From NCBI RefSeq assembly GCF_029989365.1, contig NZ_JAPRAQ010000002.1, positions 248,001-312,000 on the forward strand: a stretch of DNA of 64,000 nucleotides, written 5' to 3'. Below the pieces are notes generated by a model, which ran no database searches, had not been told where the DNA came from, and worked only from the letters and a program-made list of their open reading frames with translations. This stretch comes from Bradyrhizobium sp. Arg816 (lineage in GTDB: Bacteria > Pseudomonadota > Alphaproteobacteria > Rhizobiales > Xanthobacteraceae). Below are positions 7,505-14,810 of the stretch, one piece after another. Numbering within the stretch: the first letter of the stretch is position 1; every line of letters starts with the position of its first letter. A program made the translations under genes and the position numbers.

Positions 7505-7531
7505 CCCGCCAGCTCCGGCTGGCGGGTTTTT
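7505..7531 (+). terminator. Rho-independent terminator
   Basis: CCCGCCAGC, loop TCCG, GCTGGCGGG and then five T residues: a nine-pair stem with T-run on the plus strand, directly behind the 69-aa gene. It is the one clear terminator in the hairpin family of this region. The 32 bp at its left edge repeat those at 5820-5851. Confidence 0.85.
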
Positions 7532-7695
7532 ATCGTTGACGCGGAACGCAGCCGCGGGCGATGGCTCAGGCGCCGCCTTCGGCGCGCTGTGACGCGGACA
7601 TGGAAATGGAGAATTACTTAGCAGTCACGAACTGAAGCCCGCGCGCCGCTTACCGGAGGTGGCGTGACTCCTCCTTGGGCGCGGAAGGGGCCGAC

Positions 7696-7902
7696 CTAGC
7701 CCGCGTGGTTACCTGGGGCACTTGATTGATCGCACTGTGCTTCGCTTGAGCATGAGCTGACCAGCATCTCCAGCTTGGATTGCTCCTCGCTCAGGCGCCG
7801 CTCGACAAACTGGCGCTCGGACTCCGTCAGATTGGTTTGCAATAAAAGGCGATAGCGTTGAATATTTTTGCGATGTGCACGCGCCAAATGGTCGTCGATC
7901 AT
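7696..7902 (-). CDS. Small hypothetical protein (68 aa)
   Basis: Starts MIDDHLARAHRKNIQRYRLL, continues TNLTESERQFVERRLSEEQ and ends in a Ser/Cys-rich tail. This is a short two-helix protein of a type common in Bradyrhizobium (RAHRKNI.RYR.LL.T.LTE.ER.fve.RL.EE). The ATG at 7902 has AGGAAGAG before it; longer frames upstream are not supported. Function unknown. Confidence 0.65.
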   Translation of the reverse strand: MIDDHLARAHRKNIQRYRLLLQTNLTESERQFVERRLSEEQSKLEMLVSSCSSEAQCDQSSAPGNHAG

Positions 7903-8212
7903 CGTCTCTTCCTGTGACGGATACACTAACCCATTCCATCGCTTGCTTGACGCACGCGACCCCGAGCAGCACTGCAAGACATCGCGAAGTACCTTCGCCC
8001 GCTCCCCGATATGGTAGTGAGCTTTTCTTCCCCGATCTGTGAACTAGTTCACAATCCCAGCGCCGGGTTGTTGGGCTGCAACTCGCTTGCCCGTTATCAA
8101 ACCACTGATTGCTTCGAAAACACTGCTCGACGTTCGCGCGCTTCGGTTTTTTTGCTTGTCAGCCCCAAGACGGTCGACCTAGGCTATGTTCATTGTTCAA
8201 CCGGAGGCGGAC
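7903..8212. other. Upstream region of the cold-shock gene
   Basis: About 310 bp without a gene, between two divergent genes. It contains a perfect 16-bp palindrome at 8038-8053 (listed separately). Bases 8060-8212 form the untranslated leader or promoter of the cold-shock gene. No clear -35/-10 pair could be named with confidence. Confidence 0.5.
8038..8053. promoter_or_regulatory. Perfect 16-bp palindrome, possible operator
   Basis: TGTGAACTAGTTCACA equals its own reverse complement over all 16 bases. It lies 160 bp before the cold-shock start and 136 bp before the divergent 68-aa gene, where a dimeric regulator controlling either gene could bind. The regulator is unknown. Confidence 0.45.
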
Positions 8213-8419
8213 GTGGCGACAGGTACTGTGAAGTGGTTTAACGCAACCAAGGGATTCGGTTTCATCCAGCCCGATGACGGCGGCCAGGATGTTTTTGTGC
8301 ACATTAGCGCAGTAGAGCGTGCCGGCTTATCGGGCTTGGCGGAGGGGCAGAAGGTCTCTTACGAAATCCAAGTTGATCGCAAGCGCGGCAAGAGCAGCGC
8401 TGAAAATCTTCGCGTCTGA
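8213..8419 (+). CDS. cspA: Cold-shock protein (CspA family)
   Basis: A 68-residue single cold-shock domain that binds single-stranded nucleic acid. Both RNA-binding motifs are present: KGFGFIQ (RNP1) and DVFVHISAV (RNP2), after the canonical start [15 protein letters not shown]. The GTG at 8213 is chosen because GGAGG stands five bases before it and it gives the standard family length; an in-frame ATG nine codons earlier would add residues foreign to the family. A solitary csp gene in an integrated element is not rare. Confidence 0.9.
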   Translation: MATGTVKWFNATKGFGFIQPDDGGQDVFVHISAVERAGLSGLAEGQKVSYEIQVDRKRGKSSAENLRV

Positions 8420-8449
8420 CGGCTGCCGCGACCATAGCGCTGCGGTTGA

Positions 8450-8755
8450 TCACTGCACCTTTTGTCCAAGGTCTCTCAGGAGCGCGTGGAGAAAATCACT
8501 GGCATGGTCGTATCGCGCGTTGCCATCCGTGATTTGACGGGCGAGTGGCTCCATTAAGCGGCCAACGGTTTCGGAGCCGAGCAGCTCAACTCTGTCCGAC
8601 CACTGCAGCAGCAAACTATCGGGAATGTCTTCCGCAGATCCGAATAGCTTCAAAAGGCAATGTTCGCCCTCGGGTTTATGGTCATGATGAGCCTTCGCCG
8701 CATAGAAAGCGAACAACCCGCGAAAGGCATCACGGGAAACGGCAGGTTTTCCCAT
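8450..8755 (-). CDS. Hypothetical protein (101 aa)
   Basis: Soluble protein with SRDAFRGLFAFYAAKAHHDH, GEHCLLKLFGSAEDIPDSLL, LMEPLARQITDGNARYDHAS and DFLHALLRDLG. No signal, membrane or catalytic motif is seen. Codon use is coding-like and the frame is uninterrupted. It converges with the cold-shock gene. Function unknown. Confidence 0.55.
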   Translation of the reverse strand: MGKPAVSRDAFRGLFAFYAAKAHHDHKPEGEHCLLKLFGSAEDIPDSLLLQWSDRVELLGSETVGRLMEPLARQITDGNARYDHASDFLHALLRDLGQKVQ

Positions 8756-9220
8756 CGTAATGTCCCTGAAAAATTAAGTTCTCAATGGAAGAAAGTCTGA
8801 AGCCCTCGTGCGGGAAAAGCTAGCAAAAAATTCAATCTCGCACTGTACCCTATGTAAAGAGTAGAGGCCGCCTTTCGGGCGTCCTCAATCGTTCATTGCG
8901 CTGATCAAAGTCCCGTTAGATCGGTGGCCGCAGCGTTTGCACCACCAGGCGCCAGTGAGAAGTTGCGATAAAAAAAAGGTACCAGCCCCTGGTGCCGGGA
9001 GGACGGCGAGGTGGCTTACCCTGCCGAGGATCTGACAAATCTCTGGGAAAAAGATGCAACTTCTACCCAGAAACTGCGCCTAATTAAATTCCCGAAAATC
9101 TCCGACCAGGACGCGCGGCGCTCGGTGGTGCTGTACGAGTAGGGAGCAGGGCGATAAGCTGCTGAAGAAGTCCGCGGCAAAGACCCGGCGGACAGACCGA
9201 TCCTTCGCTAGCGACATCTT
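8756..9220. other. Intergenic stretch behind the integrase
   Basis: About 465 bp without a supported gene. It holds the integrase terminator (8970-8996) and, near 8761-8800, the likely promoter of the 101-aa gene. The remaining short frames lack ribosome sites. Confidence 0.5.
8970..8996 (-). terminator. Rho-independent terminator of the integrase transcript
   Basis: On the minus strand: GGCACCAG, loop GGG, CTGGTACC, then eight T residues. The eight-pair stem (one G-T) with T-run lies 225 bp after the integrase stop. Confidence 0.8.
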
Positions 9221-10471
9221 TCACGCCAGTGTCTCTAACGCTCGACTCGCCGTGCGGTCGCTCAATTGGATTACATTGGCGCCCGTGAGGAATGCAGCCC
9301 AATCCTTCATTAGAGCCCGTCGCTTTTCCAACTTTTGGCCCCGCTGATAGGCTGCGGTGGTCTCGCTCTTGTATTTGTGGGCCAGCGCGGCTTCGCGTAC
9401 GCCGTCCGGATAATCGGTGCATTCCTCCGCCCAAGTTGCAAAGGTTGACCGGAAGCCATGCACCGTCACGTGTCCGTAGCCGAGACGATCAAGCACTGCG
9501 AGCATTGCGTTTTCGGAGAATGCTCCGCCATCAGGACCGGTGAAGATCAGTTCGCCTTGGCGTCCATCGCGCAACTCGTCAAGCACCGTCAATGCGGGTC
9601 CGGACAAGGGAACGTAATGATCCTGGTCCATCTTCATTCGTTCACCCGGAATTTTCCAAGTCGAGTTTGGCCGATCGATCTCGGACCAGCGCGCCTCGAC
9701 TGCCTCATTGGTGCGGCAGGCCGTCAAGATTAGGAAGCGCAACATGGCGGCAGCTCTGCCCGGAGCGCTAGCCAGAAGCGTCAAAAATGGCGGAGCCTCC
9801 GCATAGGGCAAAGCGGGATGATGCCGAACGACTCGCTTGGTGCGCTTTGGTAGTTTCTCGCGCATCTGCCGCGTAAGTTCGGCTGGATTGCGGAACTCCG
9901 GATCATCGATATCGACGTTCTTTGCGATAATCGTTTCAATTCGGCCGCGGACGCGGTTCGCAGTCTCCCGCTTCTCCACCCAAATTGGCTCCAGCAGATC
10001 GTAGATGTGGCTTGGCTTGATCTCCGGGATCGTCAATGTGCCGATGGTGGCGTAGGCGTAGCGCTTGAGGGAGGACGGCCACTGATCGCGATGCTTCTCA
10101 CTCCAGGTCGACCAGTTCGCCCGAATGTAGGCTTCCGCGCATTCTTCGAAGGTCGGCAACGCCATCTTGGCCACAACGGCTTTCGCCTCTTCGCGCGCCT
10201 TTCGACGTTCCTGGACGATGTCGACGCCGGCCGTACTGCGATCGCCTTTGACGCGCAGCCGGGCCGCATCCCGGGCAAGCCGCGCGTCCTTTAGCGATAC
10301 CTCCTTCAACGAGCCAAGACCGTGCCACCGCTCTTTCCCGTCTTTCCAATATCTGTATGACCAGCTTTTCGACGTTGGTCCTGTGACGATCAAGTAGAGG
10401 CCGCCGCCGTCGGCGTATTTGCCGGGCTTTGTGAGGCGCTCTACGTCGAGTGGTTTGAGCCGTCCAGCCAT
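9221..10471 (-). CDS. Tyrosine site-specific integrase, P4 type
   Basis: A 416-residue recombinase that would catalyse insertion and excision of the element at the adjacent tRNA gene. The N-terminus (KYADGGGLYLIVTGPTSKSW, SYRYW, G..S..L..AR) is the arm-binding DUF4102-type domain; a core-binding helical region follows. The catalytic domain carries Arg in LTACRTNEA (about residue 253), HGFRS with His and second Arg (about 338-341), a His in LAHK (about 364) and the nucleophile Tyr in TTAAYQRG (about 374). The catalytic set is complete, so it should be active. ATG at 10471 (MAGRLKPLDVERL) is chosen because family members start this way; a longer frame adds 11 residues. A terminator lies downstream. 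Confidence 0.95.
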   Translation of the reverse strand: MAGRLKPLDVERLTKPGKYADGGGLYLIVTGPTSKSWSYRYWKDGKERWHGLGSLKEVSLKDARLARDAARLRVKGDRSTAGVDIVQERRKAREEAKAVVAKMALPTFEECAEAYIRANWSTWSEKHRDQWPSSLKRYAYATIGTLTIPEIKPSHIYDLLEPIWVEKRETANRVRGRIETIIAKNVDIDDPEFRNPAELTRQMREKLPKRTKRVVRHHPALPYAEAPPFLTLLASAPGRAAAMLRFLILTACRTNEAVEARWSEIDRPNSTWKIPGERMKMDQDHYVPLSGPALTVLDELRDGRQGELIFTGPDGGAFSENAMLAVLDRLGYGHVTVHGFRSTFATWAEECTDYPDGVREAALAHKYKSETTAAYQRGQKLEKRRALMKDWAAFLTGANVIQLSDRTASRALETLA

Positions 10472-10632
10472 TGTTCCTCCGAAAGAATCGTCCTCCGAAC
10501 CCACGGTCTTCAGCTACGGTCAGTGACCCGATTAGGAAGAACACCGACGAACTGTGAAGTACAGTCGTTCGGCATAAATCACTGAATTTGCTGTGGAGTT
10601 CGAACGACCACGAACAGTGGTGAACAATATAC

Positions 10633-10722
10633 TGGCGGAAGGGGTGGGATTCGAACCCACGGTACCCTTGCGGGCACGCCGGTTTTCAAGACCGGTGCCT
10701 TAAACCACTCGGCCACCCTTCC
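10633..10722 (-). tRNA. tRNA-Ser (anticodon UGA)
   Basis: On the minus strand the gene starts GGAAGGGTGGCCGAGTGG and ends CCCTTCCGCCA, so CCA is encoded. Anticodon stem and loop read CCGGTCTTGAAAACCGG, giving anticodon TGA. A long variable arm (GTGCCCGCAAGGGTAC) is as expected for tRNA-Ser, and the T loop is GGTTCGAATCC. Its 3' end faces the integrase and probably serves as attachment site. Confidence 0.97.
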
Positions 10723-11110
10723 GGACAGAGAATGGTTGTCGCTTAACGCAGTCGACCGCGCAAGGCAACGCGAAGTTGGCGCTTGCGGGGGAAAACCAAG
10801 TCCGATGGAGGAACAGGCCGGGAAGGGCGAAGCCCGGCTTCGTCAAGCAGTCGTTCGGCGCGGATTCGCTCACGGTGCGGCTCGGCTTCGTCCCACGACG
10901 ATTGAATGCACGCTGCGTTCGATCGCGTAGCGCCTGATGACCGGACACGTCCGATGGCCAGTGCTGAACCAGATCTGTCGTTTTGATAAAGGTTGTATGA
11001 AATAGATCACGCAACCTGACAAAATATTCAGGCTTGCTTTGACGCTGAAGATGCGTGTTTACGTGAAATCACCCCAAAGTTGTGCTTAGTCTCCGACCGC
11101 CTTCTTCGTC
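10723..11110. other. Intergenic stretch upstream of the tRNA
   Basis: About 390 bp without a supported gene. It contains the tRNA promoter region and a GCCGGG...CCCGGC hairpin near 10820-10841 without T-run. I looked here for the missing N-terminal part of the DJ-1/PfpI gene and did not find it. Confidence 0.45.
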
Positions 11111-11647
11111 TTGCTGTCCGGGGGCTGGAATGGACACCGAAGCATTGACCGTTGCTTAGGCGCGCGTGAAGGCGGCGATCCAGACGCGCTCACCGAGATC
11201 ATCAACGATCCGCCCAGCACCTACTTCGAGTTTCTGACCAGGCAGGCCGCCGGTGCGAAGTACATGTGCTCGGTCTGCGAGGGGGCGATGCTGTTCGCGG
11301 CATCGGGTCTTCTCGATGGCCACTGGGCGGCGACGCACTGGGATTTCCTGGAATGCTTCCCGACGCTGTTCCCGAAGGTGAAGGTTGCCGACGGACATCC
11401 GCGTTTCGTGCTGGATCGCAATCGCCTGACCGGAGGCGGAATATCCGCGGGTCTCGACGAGGCGCTGATGTTGATCACGCTGCTCGGAGGCACGGAGCTG
11501 GCGCGCCAAGTTCAGCAAAACACCCAATACTAGCCGGACCCGCCCGTCCGCAGCGCGATTTCCGCGGCGCCGCAGTGCTCTCTCCCAGGCGTCAAGCCGC
11601 CGGGGGCGACGCAACAGGTCCGGCGGACCGACGAGTGCATCATCTAA
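11111..11647 (+). pseudogene. DJ-1/PfpI family protein (isonitrile hydratase-like), truncated and interrupted
   Basis: From GDPDALTEIINDPPSTYFEF onward the frame matches the second half of DJ-1/PfpI proteins of the isonitrile hydratase type. It has the nucleophile Cys in MCSVCEGAMLFAASGLLDG, the ATTHWDFL segment and RFVLDRNRLTGGGISAGLDE. About 95 N-terminal residues are missing. A TAG at 11531 interrupts the text after QQNTQY; behind it the same frame continues with family-like PDPPVRSA and PGVKPPG to a TAA. It is therefore both truncated and interrupted. A shortened product is conceivable but would lack half the fold. Confidence 0.75.
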
Positions 11648-11736
11648 CTATCTGATATGTTGAGCCTTCAATCGACCGCGCAAGCCTGCCCGGTTCAACT
11701 CGTGGAACCGTTTCGCTGCTTGCGCGTTGTCTCCGC

Positions 11737-11928
11737 ATGACCGAAGACCTTTCCTTCCGACGCAAACCCTTGACCCCTGAGCAGCGCCAGGCTCGCGATG
11801 CCGCTCGCCGGATCGAGGCCGAAAAGGCCATGCGCGATCACGAAGAGGCGCAGAAGGCGTTTTACGCCAACAAGGAACGGCTGAGGGCCGAGCGGCTCGC
11901 GCGCGAAGCGGCCGAGGCGAAGGGCTGA
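11737..11928 (+). CDS. Small charged protein (63 aa)
   Basis: Starts MTEDLSFRRKPLTPEQRQAR and is almost wholly one long charged helix (AARRIEAEKAMRDHEEAQKA). Such proteins are conserved among Bradyrhizobium, with no role assigned. The plain ATG at 11737 fits the conserved start. Confidence 0.65.
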   Translation: MTEDLSFRRKPLTPEQRQARDAARRIEAEKAMRDHEEAQKAFYANKERLRAERLAREAAEAKG

Positions 11929-11983
11929 CCGTACGCGGTCGCCGCCCGCAATCTTCTGAAGCGATCTCCCGACCGACCGGCAG

Positions 11984-12208
11984 CTAATGCCGGTTGGACA
12001 TCCCCGTTGCGCTCAAAGCCAGCTTGAGCGCCTGGACGGCGCCGGCGAACGCGCCGCGGGGCGCTTGCGCCTCGATCGCTTCGGCCGCGATGCGACAATC
12101 GTCGGCGACCTTGAGCAACCCGCTTCGCGCCAGGTCCATGGTGGAGAGAGCGGCCTGCTCCAGGCAGACCCGTTCAAGCCGTCGAAACTCCCGCAGCTCT
12201 TTGTTCAT
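11984..12208 (-). CDS. Small hypothetical protein (74 aa)
   Basis: Starts MNKELREFRRLERVCLEQAA, contains ARSGLLKVADDCRIAAEAIE and ends in a slightly hydrophobic tail. Predicted helical and soluble; no motif recognised. Codon use is typical of the surrounding core genes. Confidence 0.6.
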   Translation of the reverse strand: MNKELREFRRLERVCLEQAALSTMDLARSGLLKVADDCRIAAEAIEAQAPRGAFAGAVQALKLALSATGMSNRH

Positions 12209-12469
12209 GCGCCAGCTCTCGATGTCCCCCGGCCCATCCGGCGCCGAGTCCGCTTAACGGACGGTAAACATCTCTGCCTAGCCGATTTGGCTGGCGCGGC
12301 GCTGGTGCGTGCCGCGCCAACGCCCGGGCTGCAGCGCACCACCGCGCAGGCTTGACGGCCTCTGCCTTCCGGGAGGAAGATTCAAATGATCCTAAACTGA
12401 CGAGAACCACGGAGACGTTCGCTCCCAGCCAGTCCGATTCTCCTCAGCGAAAACGCATTGGAGCTGACC

Positions 12470-12784
12470 ATGACCACGTTCGACAAGCGCGAGCAGGGCT
12501 TTGAGGCCAAATTCGCCCACGACGAGGAATTCATGTTCAAGGCCACGGCCCGGTCCAACAAGTTGCTCGGGCTCTGGGCCGCGGGCCAGCTCGGGCTCAG
12601 TGGCGATGCAGCGGCAAGCTACGCAACGGCGCTGGTGACGGACAATCTGGAGAGCCAGACCGACGATGTCGTGGCGAAGGTGTCCGGCGATCTCGCCACC
12701 AAGGGCGTCGCGCGCGAGCAGGTCGCGCAGAAGCTTCAGGAGTGCCTGCACCAGGCGCTCGCGCAGCTCGAAGCAGACAGATAG
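12470..12784 (+). CDS. DUF1476 protein, F1-ATPase inhibitor zeta subunit
   Basis: A 104-residue protein starting MTTFDKREQGFEAKFAHDEE, with KATARSNKLLGLWAA and a C-terminal helical bundle. This is the DUF1476 family; in Paracoccus it is the zeta subunit that blocks ATP hydrolysis by F1-ATPase through its N-terminus. The length matches the family. ATG at 12470 has GGAG before it; the ATG four codons earlier is less likely. The gene stands alone, away from the atp operon, as usual. Confidence 0.9.
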   Translation: MTTFDKREQGFEAKFAHDEEFMFKATARSNKLLGLWAAGQLGLSGDAAASYATALVTDNLESQTDDVVAKVSGDLATKGVAREQVAQKLQECLHQALAQLEADR

Positions 12785-12802
12785 ACGAGGCCGCCTCGCA
12801 GC

Positions 12803-13393
12803 TCACTCGGCGTGCCTGCGCATGCCTGAATCGCTGAGCCTGTCGACGTAGGCAATGCCGATCGCCGAGGCAATGAAGGTGATGTGGATCAGGACCTGCC
12901 ACATCACGCCGGTCTCGGTGAAGCCGGCGCGGTTCGAGCCGAGATTGCCGGCCTCGATGAAGGTGCGCAGCAGCGCGATCGAGGAGATGCCGATGATGGC
13001 CATGGCGAGCTTGATCTTCAGGACGCTCGCATTGACGTGGCCGAGCCATTCCGGCTCGTCGGGATGACCCTGGAGGTCGAGCCGCGAAACGAAGGTTTCG
13101 TAGCCGCCGACGATGACCATCACGAGCAGGTTGGAGATCATCACGACGTCGATCAGCGCCAGCACGCTCATCATGATCTGCTGTTCGGTGAGGTCGATCG
13201 CGTGCCAGGAAAGATGCCAGAGCTCCTTGAGGAACAGCACGATGTAGACGCATTGCGCCACGATCAGTCCGAGATAGAGCGGCAGTTGCAGCCAGCGGGA
13301 GCCGAAGATGATCATCGGCAGCAGGCCCAAACGCGGCGCCGGCGGACGGGGTTCGGTGCGCAGTTCGGACTCGGGTGCAGGCTCAACCGACAT
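12803..13393 (-). CDS. yqhA: UPF0114 (YqhA-like) inner-membrane protein
   Basis: A 196-residue protein with four predicted membrane segments. The family signature is clear: GGYETFVSRLDL, HPDEPEWLGHVNASVLKIKL, AMAIIGISSIALLRTFIEAG and HITFIASAIGIAYVDRL. The family's role is not established. The first 30 residues are a Pro/Glu-rich cytoplasmic tail. It converges with the DUF1476 gene. Confidence 0.9.
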   Translation of the reverse strand: MSVEPAPESELRTEPRPPAPRLGLLPMIIFGSRWLQLPLYLGLIVAQCVYIVLFLKELWHLSWHAIDLTEQQIMMSVLALIDVVMISNLLVMVIVGGYETFVSRLDLQGHPDEPEWLGHVNASVLKIKLAMAIIGISSIALLRTFIEAGNLGSNRAGFTETGVMWQVLIHITFIASAIGIAYVDRLSDSGMRRHAE

Positions 13394-13555
13394 TCAGGCA
13401 GCATCCTCGCGAGCTGAGATGATCTCGCTTTCATGTAACCCGACAAGATGGCCGGTGGAAGACGGCCAAGCCGCCGGCTGCGGCCGGCAGATCGTGCATT
13501 CTCGTGCTACCGTGCCGAACGGCCAAAGAGCCAGGGCTTGAATGGGGAGGCGGGG

Positions 13556-13846
13556 GTGTCTTGGAGCGGCTTCGGCAAAGGGCTCGGCGGGATCGCGGTC
13601 ATCGTTGCAATCGTGGTTGGCACCGGTAGCGCGGAGGTCTCGGCGACACCGCTGACGCCGTTTCGCTACGAGGCGCAGGCGCAACGTCATTGCCCGCACG
13701 ACCAGGTGGTCTGGCTCGATTTCAGGAAGGGCGTCTATTACGGCAAGAGCCAGAAGCGGTACGGCCAGGGTTTCGACGGCAGCTTCGTCTGCCTGAGCGA
13801 GGCTCGCGACAGCCTTTATCGCCGCTCGCTATTGGGCCTGCGCTGA
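13556..13846 (+). CDS. Exported hypothetical protein (96 aa)
   Basis: Signal-like N-terminus (FGKGLGGIAVIVAIVVGTGS), then a conserved block HCPHDQVVWLDFRKGVYYGK, SQKRYGQGFDGSFVCLSEAR. The two Cys may form a disulfide in the periplasm. The GTG at 13556 is preferred because GGGAGG precedes it and it places the signal at the very start; the longer frame from 13448 adds Arg-rich text. Function unknown. Confidence 0.65.
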   Translation: MSWSGFGKGLGGIAVIVAIVVGTGSAEVSATPLTPFRYEAQAQRHCPHDQVVWLDFRKGVYYGKSQKRYGQGFDGSFVCLSEARDSLYRRSLLGLR

Positions 13847-13876
13847 GCAGCGCGTGATTCGGAGGTTTGGGGACGG

Positions 13877-14005
13877 CTATTTCCGGCCCGGCAGCTTCAC
13901 CGGCACGTGCGGGGAGGTGCTGATCACCCGGGGACTTCCGTCGGGATAGGTGCGGTCGCCGCGGATCAGCGATTCCAGAACCAGAAAAAATTTCTCAGCA
14001 AGCAT
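13877..14005 (-). CDS. Very small conserved-looking protein (42 aa)
   Basis: Reads MLAEKFFLVLESLI, then RGDRTYPDGSPRVISTSPHV and PVKLPGRK. I recognise this as a short protein present in many Bradyrhizobium genomes in several versions (MLAE.FFL.LE.L...). Role unknown; the N-terminal half is amphipathic. Regular codon use supports it. Confidence 0.6.
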   Translation of the reverse strand: MLAEKFFLVLESLIRGDRTYPDGSPRVISTSPHVPVKLPGRK

Positions 14006-14161
14006 TTGCGTCACCCTCGTTGGTGATGGCCTCTTGAAATGAGTCGAGGCGCCGAACGCAGAAATTCAATCAACAATACGGGAGCAGAACAATACCGGAC
14101 AGAGCTGTATGCTGCATCGCGGTGTAGTTGTGGTTAGAAAGCAGGAGCGTGGTGGTGGTGT

Positions 14162-14260
14162 TCAGCCGAAGGCCAATGCCACGAGGCTCGAGCAGAGAAG
14201 AACCAAGCCGCCCGCGGTCAGCGCCAGGAAGCCATCTGATACGAAGTCGTGGTTGCGCAT
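14162..14260 (-). CDS. Very small membrane peptide (32 aa)
   Basis: MRNHDFVSDGFLALTAGGLV followed by LLCSSLVALAFG: a short polar start and one hydrophobic helix, i.e. a single-pass peptide. Codon use is coding-like. It lies between two other tiny genes on the same strand. Confidence 0.45.
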   Translation of the reverse strand: MRNHDFVSDGFLALTAGGLVLLCSSLVALAFG

Positions 14261-14363
14261 GGGACACCTGCCGCTCTCGTGTTCGATGCTCGGTCGGATC
14301 GCTTAAGATTGTCCGAACGTGCCGTCTTGAAAGAGGTGATCCTTGCCGTCCGCGCGAGTGCCC

Positions 14364-14453
14364 TCAGGCCCTCGTGCGGTAACCTTCAAACGCATGGGCC
14401 AGGAAGATCCCCGCGCTTACCAGACCCATCAGTGCCGAAACCGTCTCGATCAT
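14364..14453 (-). CDS. Very small membrane peptide (29 aa)
   Basis: MIETVSALMGLVSAGIFLAH then AFEGYRTRA: one hydrophobic helix with a basic C-terminus. GGAA precedes the ATG. I associate this form (ETVSA..GL.SAGIFLAHAF.GYR.RA) with small proteins conserved in Bradyrhizobium. It may be a regulator of a membrane complex, but nothing shows which. Confidence 0.55.
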   Translation of the reverse strand: MIETVSALMGLVSAGIFLAHAFEGYRTRA

Positions 14454-14810
14454 CGTCAAATTCCAGTTCGCCCCTGCAACCGAGAAAACGCGTGCGGCCT
14501 TGCACAGTCAAAAGAATTCCAGTGAGCCACAAGACAATGGGGGTGGAGTGAGGATTTGGCGCAACAGAATGTCCAGGTGTGGCACAGAGCAGGGTGCCTG
14601 CGCTCAGTAGATGAACGGGGGAGAGGCGAACGTCCCGTTTACCATCCCAGCGTGAACGCCGTGGGCTCCCCATTTCCGCCGTGTTCGGGTTGCGTTATCC
14701 TTACTGCTTCCGACGCGGTGGTGGGCCGCCTCGGATTAAGGGACCGGACAGCGCTCCTCCGTAGCCAAAGCGGGTTGGGTACGCCTCCGGCGAAGTGGTA
14801 TTTGGGGCGC
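14454..14810. other. Intergenic stretch upstream of rlpA
   Basis: About 360 bp separating the 29-aa gene from rlpA. It should hold both divergent promoters. Open frames across it on both strands are extensions without ribosome site. No named regulatory site was found. Confidence 0.45.

Larger units (their letters stand above)
1..10650. mobile_element. Integrated element at tRNA-Ser, right end (left end outside window)
   Basis: A tyrosine integrase gene starts about 160 bp from the 3' end of a tRNA-Ser gene and is read away from it. Everything to its left is a patchwork of short unknown genes, gene fragments, hairpin repeats and a tandem duplication, unlike the ordered core genes right of the tRNA. 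Elements with P4-type integrases commonly insert in the 3' part of a tRNA gene. I saw no second copy of the tRNA 3' end inside the window, so the left junction must lie outside it. The exact boundary is inferred, and older nested insertions are likely. Confidence 0.6.

Noticed and set aside
14386..14673. A 95-codon minus-strand frame overlapping the 29-aa gene
   Set aside because: A short hydrophobic piece (TPIVLWLTGILLTVQG) is tempting, but the frame has no ribosome site and ends in Asp/Gly-rich text opposite the tiny gene.
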